DNA from: Nocardioides ganghwensis
Lineage (GTDB): Bacteria; Actinomycetota; Actinomycetes; Propionibacteriales; Nocardioidaceae
DNA: 64,000 nt
Assembly (NCBI RefSeq): GCF_014779655.1
Contig: NZ_JACXYX010000018.1
Span: 1 to 64,000, forward strand
Direction: 5' to 3'
The notes under the pieces: generated by a model
What the model was told of the DNA's origin: nothing
Seen by the model: only the letters and a program-made list of their open reading frames with translations
The model's database searches: none
Shown: positions 53,038-60,643 of the stretch, one piece after another
Position numbering within the stretch: position 1 is the stretch's first letter
Layout of the letters: every line of letters begins with the position of its first letter
Position numbers and translations under genes: made by a program

Positions 53038-53889
53038 GTGACGGTGCGACGCGATCTCCGCGCGAGACGAGTCGTGCTCGACGTCGACACCGGCATCGAC
53101 GACGCCCTGGCCCTGTTGTACGCGACCGCCAGCCCGGCGCTCGACCTGTGCGGGGTGACGGTGGTGGCCGGCAACGTGCCGGTCGAGGTCGCGACCCGCA
53201 ACTCCACGGCCGTGCTGTCCCACGTGGGCGCCGACCACGTACCGGTCGCGATCGGTGCCGGCCGGACCCTGTCGGGGTCCGGTCCGCGCGAAGGACCGAC
53301 CGACCACGGTGCGGACGGACTGGGCGGCGTACGCGTGCGTCGCGGCGCCGCGCCCTCGGAGCACGGACCCCGGTCCCTGCTCCGGTCCGTCGCCTCCGAC
53401 GGTCCGGTGACCCTCGTCGGCCTGGCTCCGCTGACCAACCTCGCCGTGCTGGCTCCGATGGCCGACGACGTCGTCCTGGTGGCCGGTGAGCTCGGGGGCG
53501 GGGAACCCGCCGAGCCCAACGCCGCTCACGACCCCGGCGCCACCGCGCGCGTCCTGGCGGCTGGCCGCCCGCTCACGCTCCACGTCGCCGACGTCTTCGA
53601 GCGGGTCTCGGTGCGGCCCGACGACGTCGCGCGGCTCAGGTCGTCCGGCCGTGCCGCGGCCCAGCTCGCCGGCGAGCTGCTCGCCGTACGGCGGGGTCAC
53701 CTGGTCGGCGACGCGGGCGCCCTCGTGCTGATCACCCACCCCACCCTGTTCCGCGTGGAGCGGCGACGCATGGGGATGGTCGGCGAGCACCTCACCGAGA
53801 CACCCGACGGGCGGTGGGTCGACGTCGTGGTCGACGTCGACCGGGAGCGTGCGGCACGCACCGTCGTCGACGCCCTGCTGACTGCCTGA
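53038..53889 (+). CDS. Nucleoside hydrolase (IUNH family)
   Basis: The 283-residue protein from GTG 53038 has the defining VVLDVDTGIDDALALLYATA calcium/ribose motif, TVVAGNVPVEVATRN, LVGLAPLTNLAVLA and a late PNAAHDPGATARVL block with the second Asp. These enzymes cleave nucleosides to base and ribose for salvage. The gene reads toward the PopR-like regulator and is separate from the leftward kinase operon, sharing an 88-base intergenic region with it. Confidence 0.85.
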   Translation: MTVRRDLRARRVVLDVDTGIDDALALLYATASPALDLCGVTVVAGNVPVEVATRNSTAVLSHVGADHVPVAIGAGRTLSGSGPREGPTDHGADGLGGVRVRRGAAPSEHGPRSLLRSVASDGPVTLVGLAPLTNLAVLAPMADDVVLVAGELGGGEPAEPNAAHDPGATARVLAAGRPLTLHVADVFERVSVRPDDVARLRSSGRAAAQLAGELLAVRRGHLVGDAGALVLITHPTLFRVERRRMGMVGEHLTETPDGRWVDVVVDVDRERAARTVVDALLTA

Positions 53890-53891
53890 GT

Positions 53892-53906
53892 TCTGCTCTG
53901 GGCGGA
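53892..53906 (+). promoter_or_regulatory. PopR/ClgR-like box upstream of the popR-like gene
   Basis: TCTGCT-N3-GGCGGA matches the PopR consensus I recall for Streptomyces (TCTGCC-N3-GGCAGA) at ten of twelve positions. It lies 41 bases before the regulator's ATG. The same motif occurs twice upstream of the clpP operon at a matching distance, supporting autoregulation. Confidence 0.6.
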
Positions 53907-53947
53907 ACAAGTGGGCCGGGCAGCACCGGACTGGCTAGGTTCGGCGC

Positions 53948-54247
53948 ATGGGCGAGATCCTGCGGTTCCCCGACCGACCGGGCGACGAGGCGGTCGAGGC
54001 GCCCGAGCCCCTGTGGCGCGAGCTCGTCGGCCGCGAGCTGCACCGCGAGCGTACGAAGCGCGGCGAGCGCCTGGTCGACGTCGCCGGGCGGGCGGGCGTC
54101 TCGGTGCAGTACCTCTCCGAGGTCGAGCGCGGGCTCAAGGACCCCTCCTCGGAGATGCTCCACGCCATCGCCGGTGCCCTCGACCTCGGCGTGCGCGAGC
54201 TCGCCACCCGCGTGGCCCGACCCGACGCGCTGGCGCTCGCGGCCTGA
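53948..54247 (+). CDS. popR: PopR/ClgR-type XRE regulator of clp genes
   Basis: The 99-residue protein starts at ATG 53948. The XRE HTH (KRGERLVDVAGRAGVSVQYL then SEVERGLKDPSSEMLHAIA) is the ClgR/PopR form, which activates Clp protease genes and is itself degraded by Clp, ending in a short hydrophobic tail (RPDALALAA) of the kind recognised by ClpXP or ClpCP. The gene lies tail to tail with two clpP genes, one base apart, as in Streptomyces popR-clpP3-clpP4. Three matching boxes (53892, 55504, 55519) fit the regulon. Confidence 0.8.
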   Translation: MGEILRFPDRPGDEAVEAPEPLWRELVGRELHRERTKRGERLVDVAGRAGVSVQYLSEVERGLKDPSSEMLHAIAGALDLGVRELATRVARPDALALAA

Positions 54248-54248
54248 C

Positions 54249-54851
54249 TCACGCCAGCGCCGGCACCTGCTCGCGCAGGACGGTGTCGACGATCCCGTGG
54301 TCGACGGCCGCCTGCCCCGGGAGCACCAGGGTGCGGTCGGTGTCCTGCCGCACCTGCTCGGTCGTGCGTCCGGTGTGCTCGGCGAGGATCTCCTCGAGCA
54401 CCAGCCGGACCCGGGCGACCTCGTCGGCCTCGAGGATGAGGTCGGGGACGGTGCCGCGTCCCTGGGTCGCGGGCTGGTGGAGCACCACCCGGCCGTGCGG
54501 CAGGATCGCCCGGCTGCCGGGCGCTCCGCCGGCCAGCAGCACGGCCGCGGTCCACGCCGCCTGGCCCACGCACACGGTCTCGACGCGGGGCTTGACGAAC
54601 TGCATCGCGTCGTAGATCGCGAGGCTCGCCGAGATCGAGCCGCCCGGTGAGTTGATGTAGAGGCTGAGCGGCAGCTCGGGGTTCTCCGAGGCGAGGTGCA
54701 GCATCTGCGCGATCACCGCGTTGGCCACCCCGTCGTCGATCTCGGTGCCGAGGTAGACGATGCGCTCGGACAGCAGCCGGGAGTAGAGGTCGAGGGTGCG
54801 CTCGCCGCGCGGGGTCTGCTGGACGACGTACGGGATCGGGTAGCCGCTCAT
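54249..54851 (-). CDS. ClpP-family protein lacking the catalytic serine
   Basis: The 200-residue protein starts at ATG 54851 (ATGA overlap with the upstream clpP). The ClpP fold is clear (RIVYLGTEIDDGVANAVIAQ, SLYINSPGGSISASLAIYDA, LPHGRVVLHQPATQGRG), including the catalytic His in LHQP. Where ClpP has GQAAS, this reads VGQAAWTAAVLLAGG, so the serine nucleophile is tryptophan (TGG in place of a possible TCG). It is probably a structural subunit of a mixed ClpP ring with its neighbour. A base error cannot be excluded from one read-out. Confidence 0.85.
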   Translation of the reverse strand: MSGYPIPYVVQQTPRGERTLDLYSRLLSERIVYLGTEIDDGVANAVIAQMLHLASENPELPLSLYINSPGGSISASLAIYDAMQFVKPRVETVCVGQAAWTAAVLLAGGAPGSRAILPHGRVVLHQPATQGRGTVPDLILEADEVARVRLVLEEILAEHTGRTTEQVRQDTDRTLVLPGQAAVDHGIVDTVLREQVPALA

Positions 54852-55462
54852 CGCACACCAGCCAGCCCGAGGGCGTGCGACCGCCCGGGCGCGACGTGGT
54901 CGATGCTGGTGACCAGCTGGTCGACGAAGCCGTACGCGAGCGCCTGCTCGGCGCTGAACCACCGGTCGCGCCGGGAGTCGCGCTCGACGGTGTCGCGGTC
55001 CTGGCCGGTGTGCTCGGCGATGAGGCCGAGGACGGTGTCGCGCGTGTGGCGGAGGTCGTCGGCCTGGATCTCGATGTCGACGGCCGTGCCACCGATCCCG
55101 GCCGAGCCCTGGTGGAGCAGGACGCGGGCGTGCGGGAGGGCGTACCTCTTGCCGGGTGTGCCCGCGGAGAGGAGGAACTGCCCGGCACTGGCCGCCATGC
55201 CCATGGCGATCGTGCTGACGTCGTTGGGCACCAGGCGCATCACGTCGTGGATGGCCAGCATCGCGGAGACCGACCCGCCCGGGGAGTTGATCCAGAGGCT
55301 GATGTCGGCGCGGGGGTCCTCGGCGGACAGCAGCAGCAGCTGGTGCATCAACCGGTTGCCGTTGCGCTCGCCGAGCTCCTCTCCCAGCACGATGATGCGT
55401 CGGTGCATGAGGCGGCGGACCAGCTCGTCCTCGATGCGGTCAGGGGTGGTGTGGGTGCTCAT
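54848..55462 (-). CDS. clpP: ATP-dependent Clp protease proteolytic subunit
   Basis: The 204-residue protein starts at ATG 55462. Key residues are intact: AMGMAASAGQFLLSAG (Ser in AAS), ARVLLHQGSAG (His) and VERDSRRDRWFSAEQA (Asp). ClpP forms a barrel that degrades substrates unfolded by ClpX or ClpC. It is first in a two-gene operon with a serine-less paralogue and is preceded by two adjacent PopR-like boxes, so expression should depend on PopR. Confidence 0.88.
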   Translation of the reverse strand: MSTHTTPDRIEDELVRRLMHRRIIVLGEELGERNGNRLMHQLLLLSAEDPRADISLWINSPGGSVSAMLAIHDVMRLVPNDVSTIAMGMAASAGQFLLSAGTPGKRYALPHARVLLHQGSAGIGGTAVDIEIQADDLRHTRDTVLGLIAEHTGQDRDTVERDSRRDRWFSAEQALAYGFVDQLVTSIDHVAPGRSHALGLAGVR

Positions 55463-55503
55463 GGACCCAGCGTGGCGCCGCCCGGGCCGTCGCCACAGGG
55501 CGT

Positions 55504-55533
55504 TCTGCCCGGGGCGGATCCGCCCGGGGCAGA
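55504..55533 (-). promoter_or_regulatory. Two adjacent PopR-like boxes upstream of clpP
   Basis: Read on the plus strand, TCTGCC-N3-GGCGGA (55504-55518) is followed without a gap by TCCGCC-N3-GGCAGA (55519-55533). Each matches the recalled consensus TCTGCC-N3-GGCAGA at eleven of twelve positions, and together they form a near-perfect 30-base palindrome. They lie 42 bases from the clpP ATG, the same distance as the box before the popR-like gene. Confidence 0.7.
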
Positions 55534-55571
55534 GCGGGAGCACGCGGCGCGCGCGGCAGGCGAGCCGTCGG

Positions 55572-56054
55572 TCAGCGGCTGAACACCGGCCGGATGTCCT
55601 CGGGCGGCGCGATGGTCTCGTCGGGCCCCCATGCGTCGAGCTGCGCGCCGTCCGCGGCGGCCAGCTCACGCAGTCGGATCGGGAACTCCCACACGCCCGC
55701 TCCGGAACCGGTGGCGAGGCGGTTCACCATGTGGAGGTAGAACGGCCGCTCCGAGCCGGGCTGCACCCACACCTCGGCCAACGGCGACACCGCCACCTGC
55801 TGCAGGCTCGACAGCGGGACCGTACGGCTCGCGAAGCGGCCCTGGGCACGGAGCTCTCCCTCGCGCACCACCACGCACCGCCGGAGCTCCAGCAGCGTGA
55901 CCGCACCCACGGCCAGGAAGGCGAGGCCCCACGGGTTCTGCTTCCAGGCGACGCTCCCGAGCCCGACGAGCAGCAGCAGCGCGCCGCCGGCGAGGAAGGC
56001 CCAGCGCTCCGACCAGTGCGGACGACCGATGAGGGTGTTTGCGTCATGTGGCAC
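55572..56054 (-). CDS. PH-domain-like membrane protein
   Basis: From GTG 56054 the 160-residue protein reads PHDANTLIGRPHWSERW, two membrane helices (FLAGGALLLLVGLGSVAW, NPWGLAFLAVGAVTLLEL), then a beta-rich region of bacterial PH type (RCVVVREGELRAQGRFASRT, VPLSSLQQVAVSPLAEVWV). Such proteins are common uncharacterised envelope components. Convergent with nothing and lying 38 bases beyond the PopR boxes, it is transcribed separately. Confidence 0.55.
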   Translation of the reverse strand: MPHDANTLIGRPHWSERWAFLAGGALLLLVGLGSVAWKQNPWGLAFLAVGAVTLLELRRCVVVREGELRAQGRFASRTVPLSSLQQVAVSPLAEVWVQPGSERPFYLHMVNRLATGSGAGVWEFPIRLRELAAADGAQLDAWGPDETIAPPEDIRPVFSR

Positions 56055-56102
56055 ATGGGCATGGTGCCACCACGCCACACCCGCCAAACTCCCTGAGGAC
56101 CC

Positions 56103-57203
56103 ATGCCTGCGTTCAGAGTCATCCCCGGATCCCTCGACCAGTACGCCGGAGTGCTGGGCGACGGGGGGCACGACGTCAACCTGGCCAGCGCGTTCGGCAC
56201 GACAGCGGCCGGCTACGTGTCGAGCTACTCCTCGGTCCCGTACGACTCGAGCGACCTGTTCGAGGAGGTCTACAGGGCCAACGCGAGCGTCGTGGCGCGG
56301 CTGGAGCGGGCGATGCCCGAGATCGAGCTCCTGCTCGAGCAGTCGGCAGCAGCGCTGGTCGCGTCCGCCCGGGACTACCGCACGACCGACGAGGCCCAGA
56401 ACGCCCGGGCCGACGGTCTGTGGGACGGCCGGCTCGGCCCCGTCCCGCCGCTGTCGGACATCCCCTCCTCGAACGGCAGGGTCACCGACCCGACGTCGCG
56501 CCTGTCCGGGGTTCCCTCGAGCGACGCGAGCATCCCCGACCCGGTGCACTGGGTGATGGACAAGGCCGGCTGGATCTCCATCGCCGGCACTGCCCTCAAG
56601 ATCGCGTCCCTCTTCGGCCTCGACCCGATGGCGAGCCTCACGAAGGCCGTGACGGGGAACTACGGCGAGCTCGCGCAGGCCGGGCACGCGGCCGAGGCGC
56701 TCGCCGACTTCGAGCGCGCGGCGGCCGACGCGATCAACACCGGGCTCGGCGCGATGCTCCAGGACTGGACAGGCAACGCCGCCGACGAGGCGCAGCTCTA
56801 CTTCTCCCAGCTGGCCACGGCGCTGGAGGCCCATGCGCGAGAGCTCGACGACCTGGGGCAGAAGTACGCCGAGCTGGTGCAGGCGTGCGCGCAGATCGCC
56901 ACCGTGCTGAGCAGCCTGCTCGCCATCGCGATCGACAAGATCCTCATGTGCGTGGCCTCCCTCGCAGCGGCGGGCTGCCTGTCCACTGTGCCGGGCATCA
57001 ACGTGCTGGTCAGCCTGATCGGCGCCTACCAGGTGTGGACCACCAAGGACGCGGTCGCGGCGTTCATCAAGGCGTGCACCGGCGTGACGCTCGTCGTCGA
57101 GTCGTTCCTGGGCCTGGTGCTCTGGATCGACCAGGCGTTCATGGACCAGGACGTCGCGTCGACCTTCCCACCGGCCCCCTACGCCAACAGCTCGCAGTCC
57201 TGA
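56103..57203 (+). CDS. WXG100/LXG-like helical protein with hydrophobic C-terminus
   Basis: The 366-residue protein from ATG 56103 begins PAFRVIPGSLDQYAGVLGDG and is helical through an ESX-like N-terminal domain. A second helical domain (NTGLGAMLQDWTGNAADEAQ, LYFSQLATALEAHARELDDL) contains the W-x-G turn of WXG100 proteins. It ends with hydrophobic helices (ATVLSSLLAIAIDKILMCVA, VLVSLIGAYQVW, LVVESFLGLVLWID). It could be a type VII secretion-linked protein, though no ESX machinery is in the window. The following small gene starts 18 bases on. Confidence 0.55.
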   Translation: MPAFRVIPGSLDQYAGVLGDGGHDVNLASAFGTTAAGYVSSYSSVPYDSSDLFEEVYRANASVVARLERAMPEIELLLEQSAAALVASARDYRTTDEAQNARADGLWDGRLGPVPPLSDIPSSNGRVTDPTSRLSGVPSSDASIPDPVHWVMDKAGWISIAGTALKIASLFGLDPMASLTKAVTGNYGELAQAGHAAEALADFERAAADAINTGLGAMLQDWTGNAADEAQLYFSQLATALEAHARELDDLGQKYAELVQACAQIATVLSSLLAIAIDKILMCVASLAAAGCLSTVPGINVLVSLIGAYQVWTTKDAVAAFIKACTGVTLVVESFLGLVLWIDQAFMDQDVASTFPPAPYANSSQS

Positions 57204-57221
57204 GCCCGGAGGACCTCCGAC

Positions 57222-57641
57222 GTGAACGACTTCTCCGCCATCGACGCGATGGCACACGGTGACGAGCGCGCCGCCCGACAGCTGCGCGCCGACGTCGCCG
57301 TCATCTCCCGCCGCACGGACGACCCCGACCTCCGTCACCTCTGCCACGACATCCTCGCCGGTCGCCAGAGCGTCCGGCGGATGTTCGAGCACCCGTCCTT
57401 CTGGGCGATGGCCGACCGCAACATGGCCAACCTCGAGCAGGGCCTGGCCAGGCTCAGCGACGACGAACGCGAGGCGCTGATGGACCGCGTCGGCGAGGAA
57501 CGGACGGACGACTCCGAGATCGAGGCCCTGACCGAGGGAGAGGAGACCGACGCCGTGGCCGCCGACCGGGAGGCCGAGGCGAGGCGCGAGGACGGACGCC
57601 CGGGCGACGCCGGCCCGCCGGGCACGGGGCGCTGGGGCTGA
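57222..57641 (+). CDS. Hypothetical acidic protein (139 residues)
   Basis: GTG 57222 follows a GGAGG at about 57208-57212. The protein is helical (DLRHLCHDILAGRQSVRRMF, LEQGLARLSDDEREALMDRV) with a highly acidic, Gly/Pro-ending disordered tail. It lies 18 bases after the WXG-like gene and may be its chaperone or immunity partner by position. No family recognised. Confidence 0.5.
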   Translation: MNDFSAIDAMAHGDERAARQLRADVAVISRRTDDPDLRHLCHDILAGRQSVRRMFEHPSFWAMADRNMANLEQGLARLSDDEREALMDRVGEERTDDSEIEALTEGEETDAVAADREAEARREDGRPGDAGPPGTGRWG

Positions 57642-57645
57642 GCCC

Positions 57646-58656
57646 CTACCGGTCCAGCAGCGGCCGGGCCGGGTCCCAGGTCGTGCCGTCGCGCTCGTCG
57701 CGCCGCCTGCGGGCGATGGCCGACAACGCCTCGAGGACGACCCGGTTGGCCAGCGCCGCGGTGATGTCGGCGTGGTCGTAGGGCGGGCTCACCTCGACCA
57801 CGTCGACACCGACCACCGGCAGCTCGAGGCAGATGCGGCGTACGGAGTCGAGCAGCTGCCGGGCGGTCAGCCCGCCGGGCTCGGGCGTGCCGGTGCCGGG
57901 AGCGTGGCCGGGGTCGCAGACGTCGATGTCGACGGAGAGGAAGACCCCGTCGCACTCGTCGGTGGCGATGCCGAAGGCCTCGGTGAGGCACTCCTCCAGG
58001 CCGCGGTGGACGATCTCGGTCATCTCGTAGGACCGCATCCGCTCCGCGGCCATCCAGTCCAGCGTCTCGGGCCCGGGCCAGTAGCCGCGCAGTCCCATCT
58101 GGAGGAAGCGGTCACCGCGCAGCGCGCCGGACTCGATGAGGCGGCGCATCGGCTGGCCGTGGCCCCAGAGCGACCCGAACTCGATGTCGCCGGTGTCGGC
58201 GTGCGCATCGAAGTGGATCATCGACACGCGCCCGTGGCCGAGCACGTTGGCGACGCCCTTGGCGTCGGGGTAGGCGATGGAGTGGTCGCCGCCCAGCACG
58301 ACGGGGATCGCGCCGACGCGGGCCACCTTCTCGACCGCGGCCTCGAGCCGGCCGAGCGTGGTCTCGATGTCGCCCGGCGGCAGCTCGACGTCGCCGGCGT
58401 CGAGCACGCGCAGGTCCTGGAGGCCGTCGGTGCGCAGCGCCAGCGAGGGCCGCGACCCGTCGTGGGGCAGGTAGTCGGTCATCCGGATGGCCTGCGGCCC
58501 GAACCGGGTGCCGGGACGGTGCGAGGTGCCCCCGTCGAACGGCGCCCCCACGACCACGACGTCCGCGCCGGCGTACGTCGACTCGTCGTCGAGGTCGCAG
58601 GCGGGCACGCCCAGGAAGGTGATGTCGGGACCGAACTGTGCGCCGTAGCGGGCCAT
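57646..58656 (-). CDS. speB: Agmatinase/ureohydrolase
   Basis: The 336-residue protein starts at ATG 58656 and has all dinuclear-manganese motifs of the arginase family: VVLGGDHSIAYP, MIHFDAHADTGDI and LSVDIDVCDPGHAPGTGTPE. GTSHRPGTRFGPQAIR is the substrate-side signature of agmatinase-type enzymes, which convert agmatine to putrescine and urea; related guanidino-acid hydrolases are an alternative. It is a single gene four bases past the convergent hypothetical gene. Confidence 0.82.
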   Translation of the reverse strand: MARYGAQFGPDITFLGVPACDLDDESTYAGADVVVVGAPFDGGTSHRPGTRFGPQAIRMTDYLPHDGSRPSLALRTDGLQDLRVLDAGDVELPPGDIETTLGRLEAAVEKVARVGAIPVVLGGDHSIAYPDAKGVANVLGHGRVSMIHFDAHADTGDIEFGSLWGHGQPMRRLIESGALRGDRFLQMGLRGYWPGPETLDWMAAERMRSYEMTEIVHRGLEECLTEAFGIATDECDGVFLSVDIDVCDPGHAPGTGTPEPGGLTARQLLDSVRRICLELPVVGVDVVEVSPPYDHADITAALANRVVLEALSAIARRRRDERDGTTWDPARPLLDR

Positions 58657-58688
58657 GCGCCGACTCTAGGGGTCGCGACCCGCGCGGG

Positions 58689-59282
58689 TCAGCGCTTGCG
58701 GGAGGCCTTGCGCGCCGCGCCGACCTCGCTCTGCGCGTCCTCGGTGACCAGCGCGCCGCTCGTGCCCTGCAGGTGGGCGCGGACGAACCACTGGAACTGC
58801 TCGAGGTCGGCGGTCTGGCCGATGAGGACGTCCTCGGTGACGGGGTCGTCGCCGACCGCTTCGATCGCGGCGCGGTGGTCCTCGATGACGCCGTTGTAGA
58901 CGAGGTCGAGCGCGGCGAGGTGGGCGGCCGTGTCGGCGCGGTCGAGGTCGTAGTCGTCCCACGTGCGAGCCGCGACCAGCGCGCCGGGCAGCCCGTTGGG
59001 CGGCACGCCGAGGGTCGACATGCGCTCGGCGAGGACGTCGACCATGTCGCGCACCCCGTCGATCTGCGGGTCGAGCATCTCGTGCACGCCGATGAAGTGC
59101 GGACCCACGACGTTCCAGTGCGCGTGCTTGAGCGTCAGCGCGAGGTCGTTGAGCGCGTGGACGCGCATCTGGAGGGCCTCGGCGACTGCGTGGCCCGTCT
59201 TGGTGGTCAGGCCCGGCACCGTGAGCGGCGCGTCGGCGTCGCTGGTGACCGGGGTGCTGGTGGTTGTCGTCTTCTTGGCCAT
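58689..59282 (-). CDS. dps: Dps-family ferritin-like DNA protection protein
   Basis: ATG 59282 gives 197 residues with a Lys/Thr-rich N-terminal tail for DNA binding. The ferroxidase residues lie in LKHAHWNVVGPHFIGVHEML and DPQIDGVRDMVDVLAERM, arranged as in Dps dodecamers, and AIEAVGDDPVTEDVLIGQTA completes the family pattern. A basic C-terminal tail (AARKASRKR) is also likely to bind DNA. It stores iron and protects DNA in stress. It lies 32 bases from the agmatinase start, transcribed the same way. Confidence 0.88.
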   Translation of the reverse strand: MAKKTTTTSTPVTSDADAPLTVPGLTTKTGHAVAEALQMRVHALNDLALTLKHAHWNVVGPHFIGVHEMLDPQIDGVRDMVDVLAERMSTLGVPPNGLPGALVAARTWDDYDLDRADTAAHLAALDLVYNGVIEDHRAAIEAVGDDPVTEDVLIGQTADLEQFQWFVRAHLQGTSGALVTEDAQSEVGAARKASRKR

Positions 59283-59379
59283 GCCCCCAACATAGGACAA
59301 ACCATGGACAAACCACACCGCCCGTAGGTAGGTGCTCGGCCGGCGGAGCCCGTTGGAGGCGCTCGCTAGCGTCCATCCC

Positions 59380-59817
59380 ATGCCGTCGATCACGCGCACC
59401 TTCACCACCACCGCCCCGCCGGAGGCGGCCCACGCCTACCTCGCCGACTTCCGCAACGCGGAGGCCCGGGACCCGGGCACCAGGACCTGCGAGCGGACCG
59501 GCGGCGACGGCGGGGTCGGCACGACGTACCGCAACGTCTCGTCCTTCCTCGGCCGCGAGGTCGAGGTGGCGTACACGACCGTCGAGCTCGTCCCGCCCAC
59601 CCTCGTCCACCTGCGCGGCACCAACGAGCAGTTCGAGGGTCACGACATCTTCGAGGTCCGCGCCTCGGGTGCGGGGTCGGAGGTCACCTACACCGCGCGG
59701 ATGGGCTTCTCCGGGGTCTCGCGCCTCGCCTCGCCGCTGGTGCAGGCCTACCTGCCGGTCCTCGCGCGGAAGACCGTCGACCAGCTGCGCTCCTGCCTGG
59801 ACCGCCAGCCCGGCTAG
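59380..59817 (+). CDS. SRPBCC-family (polyketide cyclase/START-like) protein
   Basis: The 145-residue protein from ATG 59380 reads PSITRTFTTTAPPEAAHAYL then ADFRNAEARDPGTRTCERTG, a central beta sheet (VEVAYTTVELVPPTLVHLRG, EVTYTARMGF) and a final long helix (VLARKTVDQLRSCLD), the SRPBCC helix-grip. It should bind a hydrophobic ligand. Convergent with the next gene, overlapping by four bases. Confidence 0.7.
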   Translation: MPSITRTFTTTAPPEAAHAYLADFRNAEARDPGTRTCERTGGDGGVGTTYRNVSSFLGREVEVAYTTVELVPPTLVHLRGTNEQFEGHDIFEVRASGAGSEVTYTARMGFSGVSRLASPLVQAYLPVLARKTVDQLRSCLDRQPG

Positions 59818-60275
59818 TCGCTCGCCACCCGGTGCGGCAGCAGCACCAGCAGCACGGCCAGGACACCCAGGGCGCCGACGCCCATCGCCGCGGCCCACGC
59901 GCGGTCGTACACCACGTCGACCACCAGGAAGAGGATGCCGGCCATCAGCAGGGCGATGAGCCCGAGCGCCGCCGCCGTCAGCCGGTGGGCGGCCCGGACG
60001 AGCTCGGGCTTGGAGTCCTCCTGGAAGACCCGGCGATGGATCGCCACGGGCGTCAGCGTCACCCCTACCGTGGCGAAGGCCAGGGCGAGCAGCCCGACGT
60101 ACCACCCGCGCTGGAAGGCGTCGAGCGCCTCGAAGCGTGACTGGAACGGCAGCGTCGCCAGGAACCCGGCCAGGAGCTGCACGCCGGTCTGGCTGACGCG
60201 CAGCTCCTGCAGCAGCTCGTTCCAGTTGCGGTCCGCCCGCTCCTGGGGCGTCTCGTCTCGGGTTCGTGCGGACAT
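59814..60275 (-). CDS. DUF6328-like membrane protein
   Basis: From ATG 60275 the 153-residue protein has a soluble start (DRNWNELLQELRVSQTGVQL) and four hydrophobic helices (LAGFLATLPFQSRF, GWYVGLLALAFATVGVTLT, LTAAALGLIALLMAGILFLV, AAAMGVGALGVLAVLLVLLP). The LLQELRVSQTGVQLLAGFL block is what I recall for DUF6328. Function unknown. Confidence 0.6.
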   Translation of the reverse strand: MSARTRDETPQERADRNWNELLQELRVSQTGVQLLAGFLATLPFQSRFEALDAFQRGWYVGLLALAFATVGVTLTPVAIHRRVFQEDSKPELVRAAHRLTAAALGLIALLMAGILFLVVDVVYDRAWAAAMGVGALGVLAVLLVLLPHRVASD

Positions 60276-60360
60276 CCCCCGGACGCTACTCGGCCGGCGC
60301 GGACTGCCCACCCCCTCACGGGTGAGGAGCCACCGTGCGTCGGGTGGCACCGTGGGAGGC

Positions 60361-60639
60361 ATGGCCGAGAAGAAGAAGGCAGACCCGGGCCCGTCGGTGA
60401 AGGACCCCGAGGTGTACGAGGCGCTTCGCGACGACGGGGCGAGCAAGGAGAAGGCGGCGCGGATCGCCAACGCCGCCGCCGCACAGGGCCGGTCGAAGGT
60501 GGGCGAGCGCGGCGGCGAGGCGAGCGACTACGAGGACCGGACGGTCGAGGAGCTGCGCGAGCGTGCGGCCGAGCTCGACATCGAGGGTCGCTCGTCGATG
60601 TCGAAGGCCGAGCTGATCGACGCGCTCCGCAACCACTGA
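60361..60639 (+). CDS. Small Rho-N/SAP-like DNA-binding protein (92 residues)
   Basis: From ATG 60361 the protein reads AEKKKADPGPSVKDPEVYEA, then LRDDGASKEKAARIANAAAA, and ends YEDRTVEELRERAAELDIEG followed by SSMSKAELIDALRNH, a Rho-N/SAP-like helix-extended-loop-helix that binds nucleic acid. Proteins of this kind are common stress-associated actinobacterial genes. Convergent with the MerR gene. Confidence 0.65.
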   Translation: MAEKKKADPGPSVKDPEVYEALRDDGASKEKAARIANAAAAQGRSKVGERGGEASDYEDRTVEELRERAAELDIEGRSSMSKAELIDALRNH

Positions 60640-60643
60640 CCGA

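Noticed and set aside
50764..53910. Minus-strand frame of over 1000 codons across the kinase and membrane-protein genes
   Set aside because: Proline/arginine/glycine-rich and out of frame with the clear HisKA_3 kinase and membrane protein.
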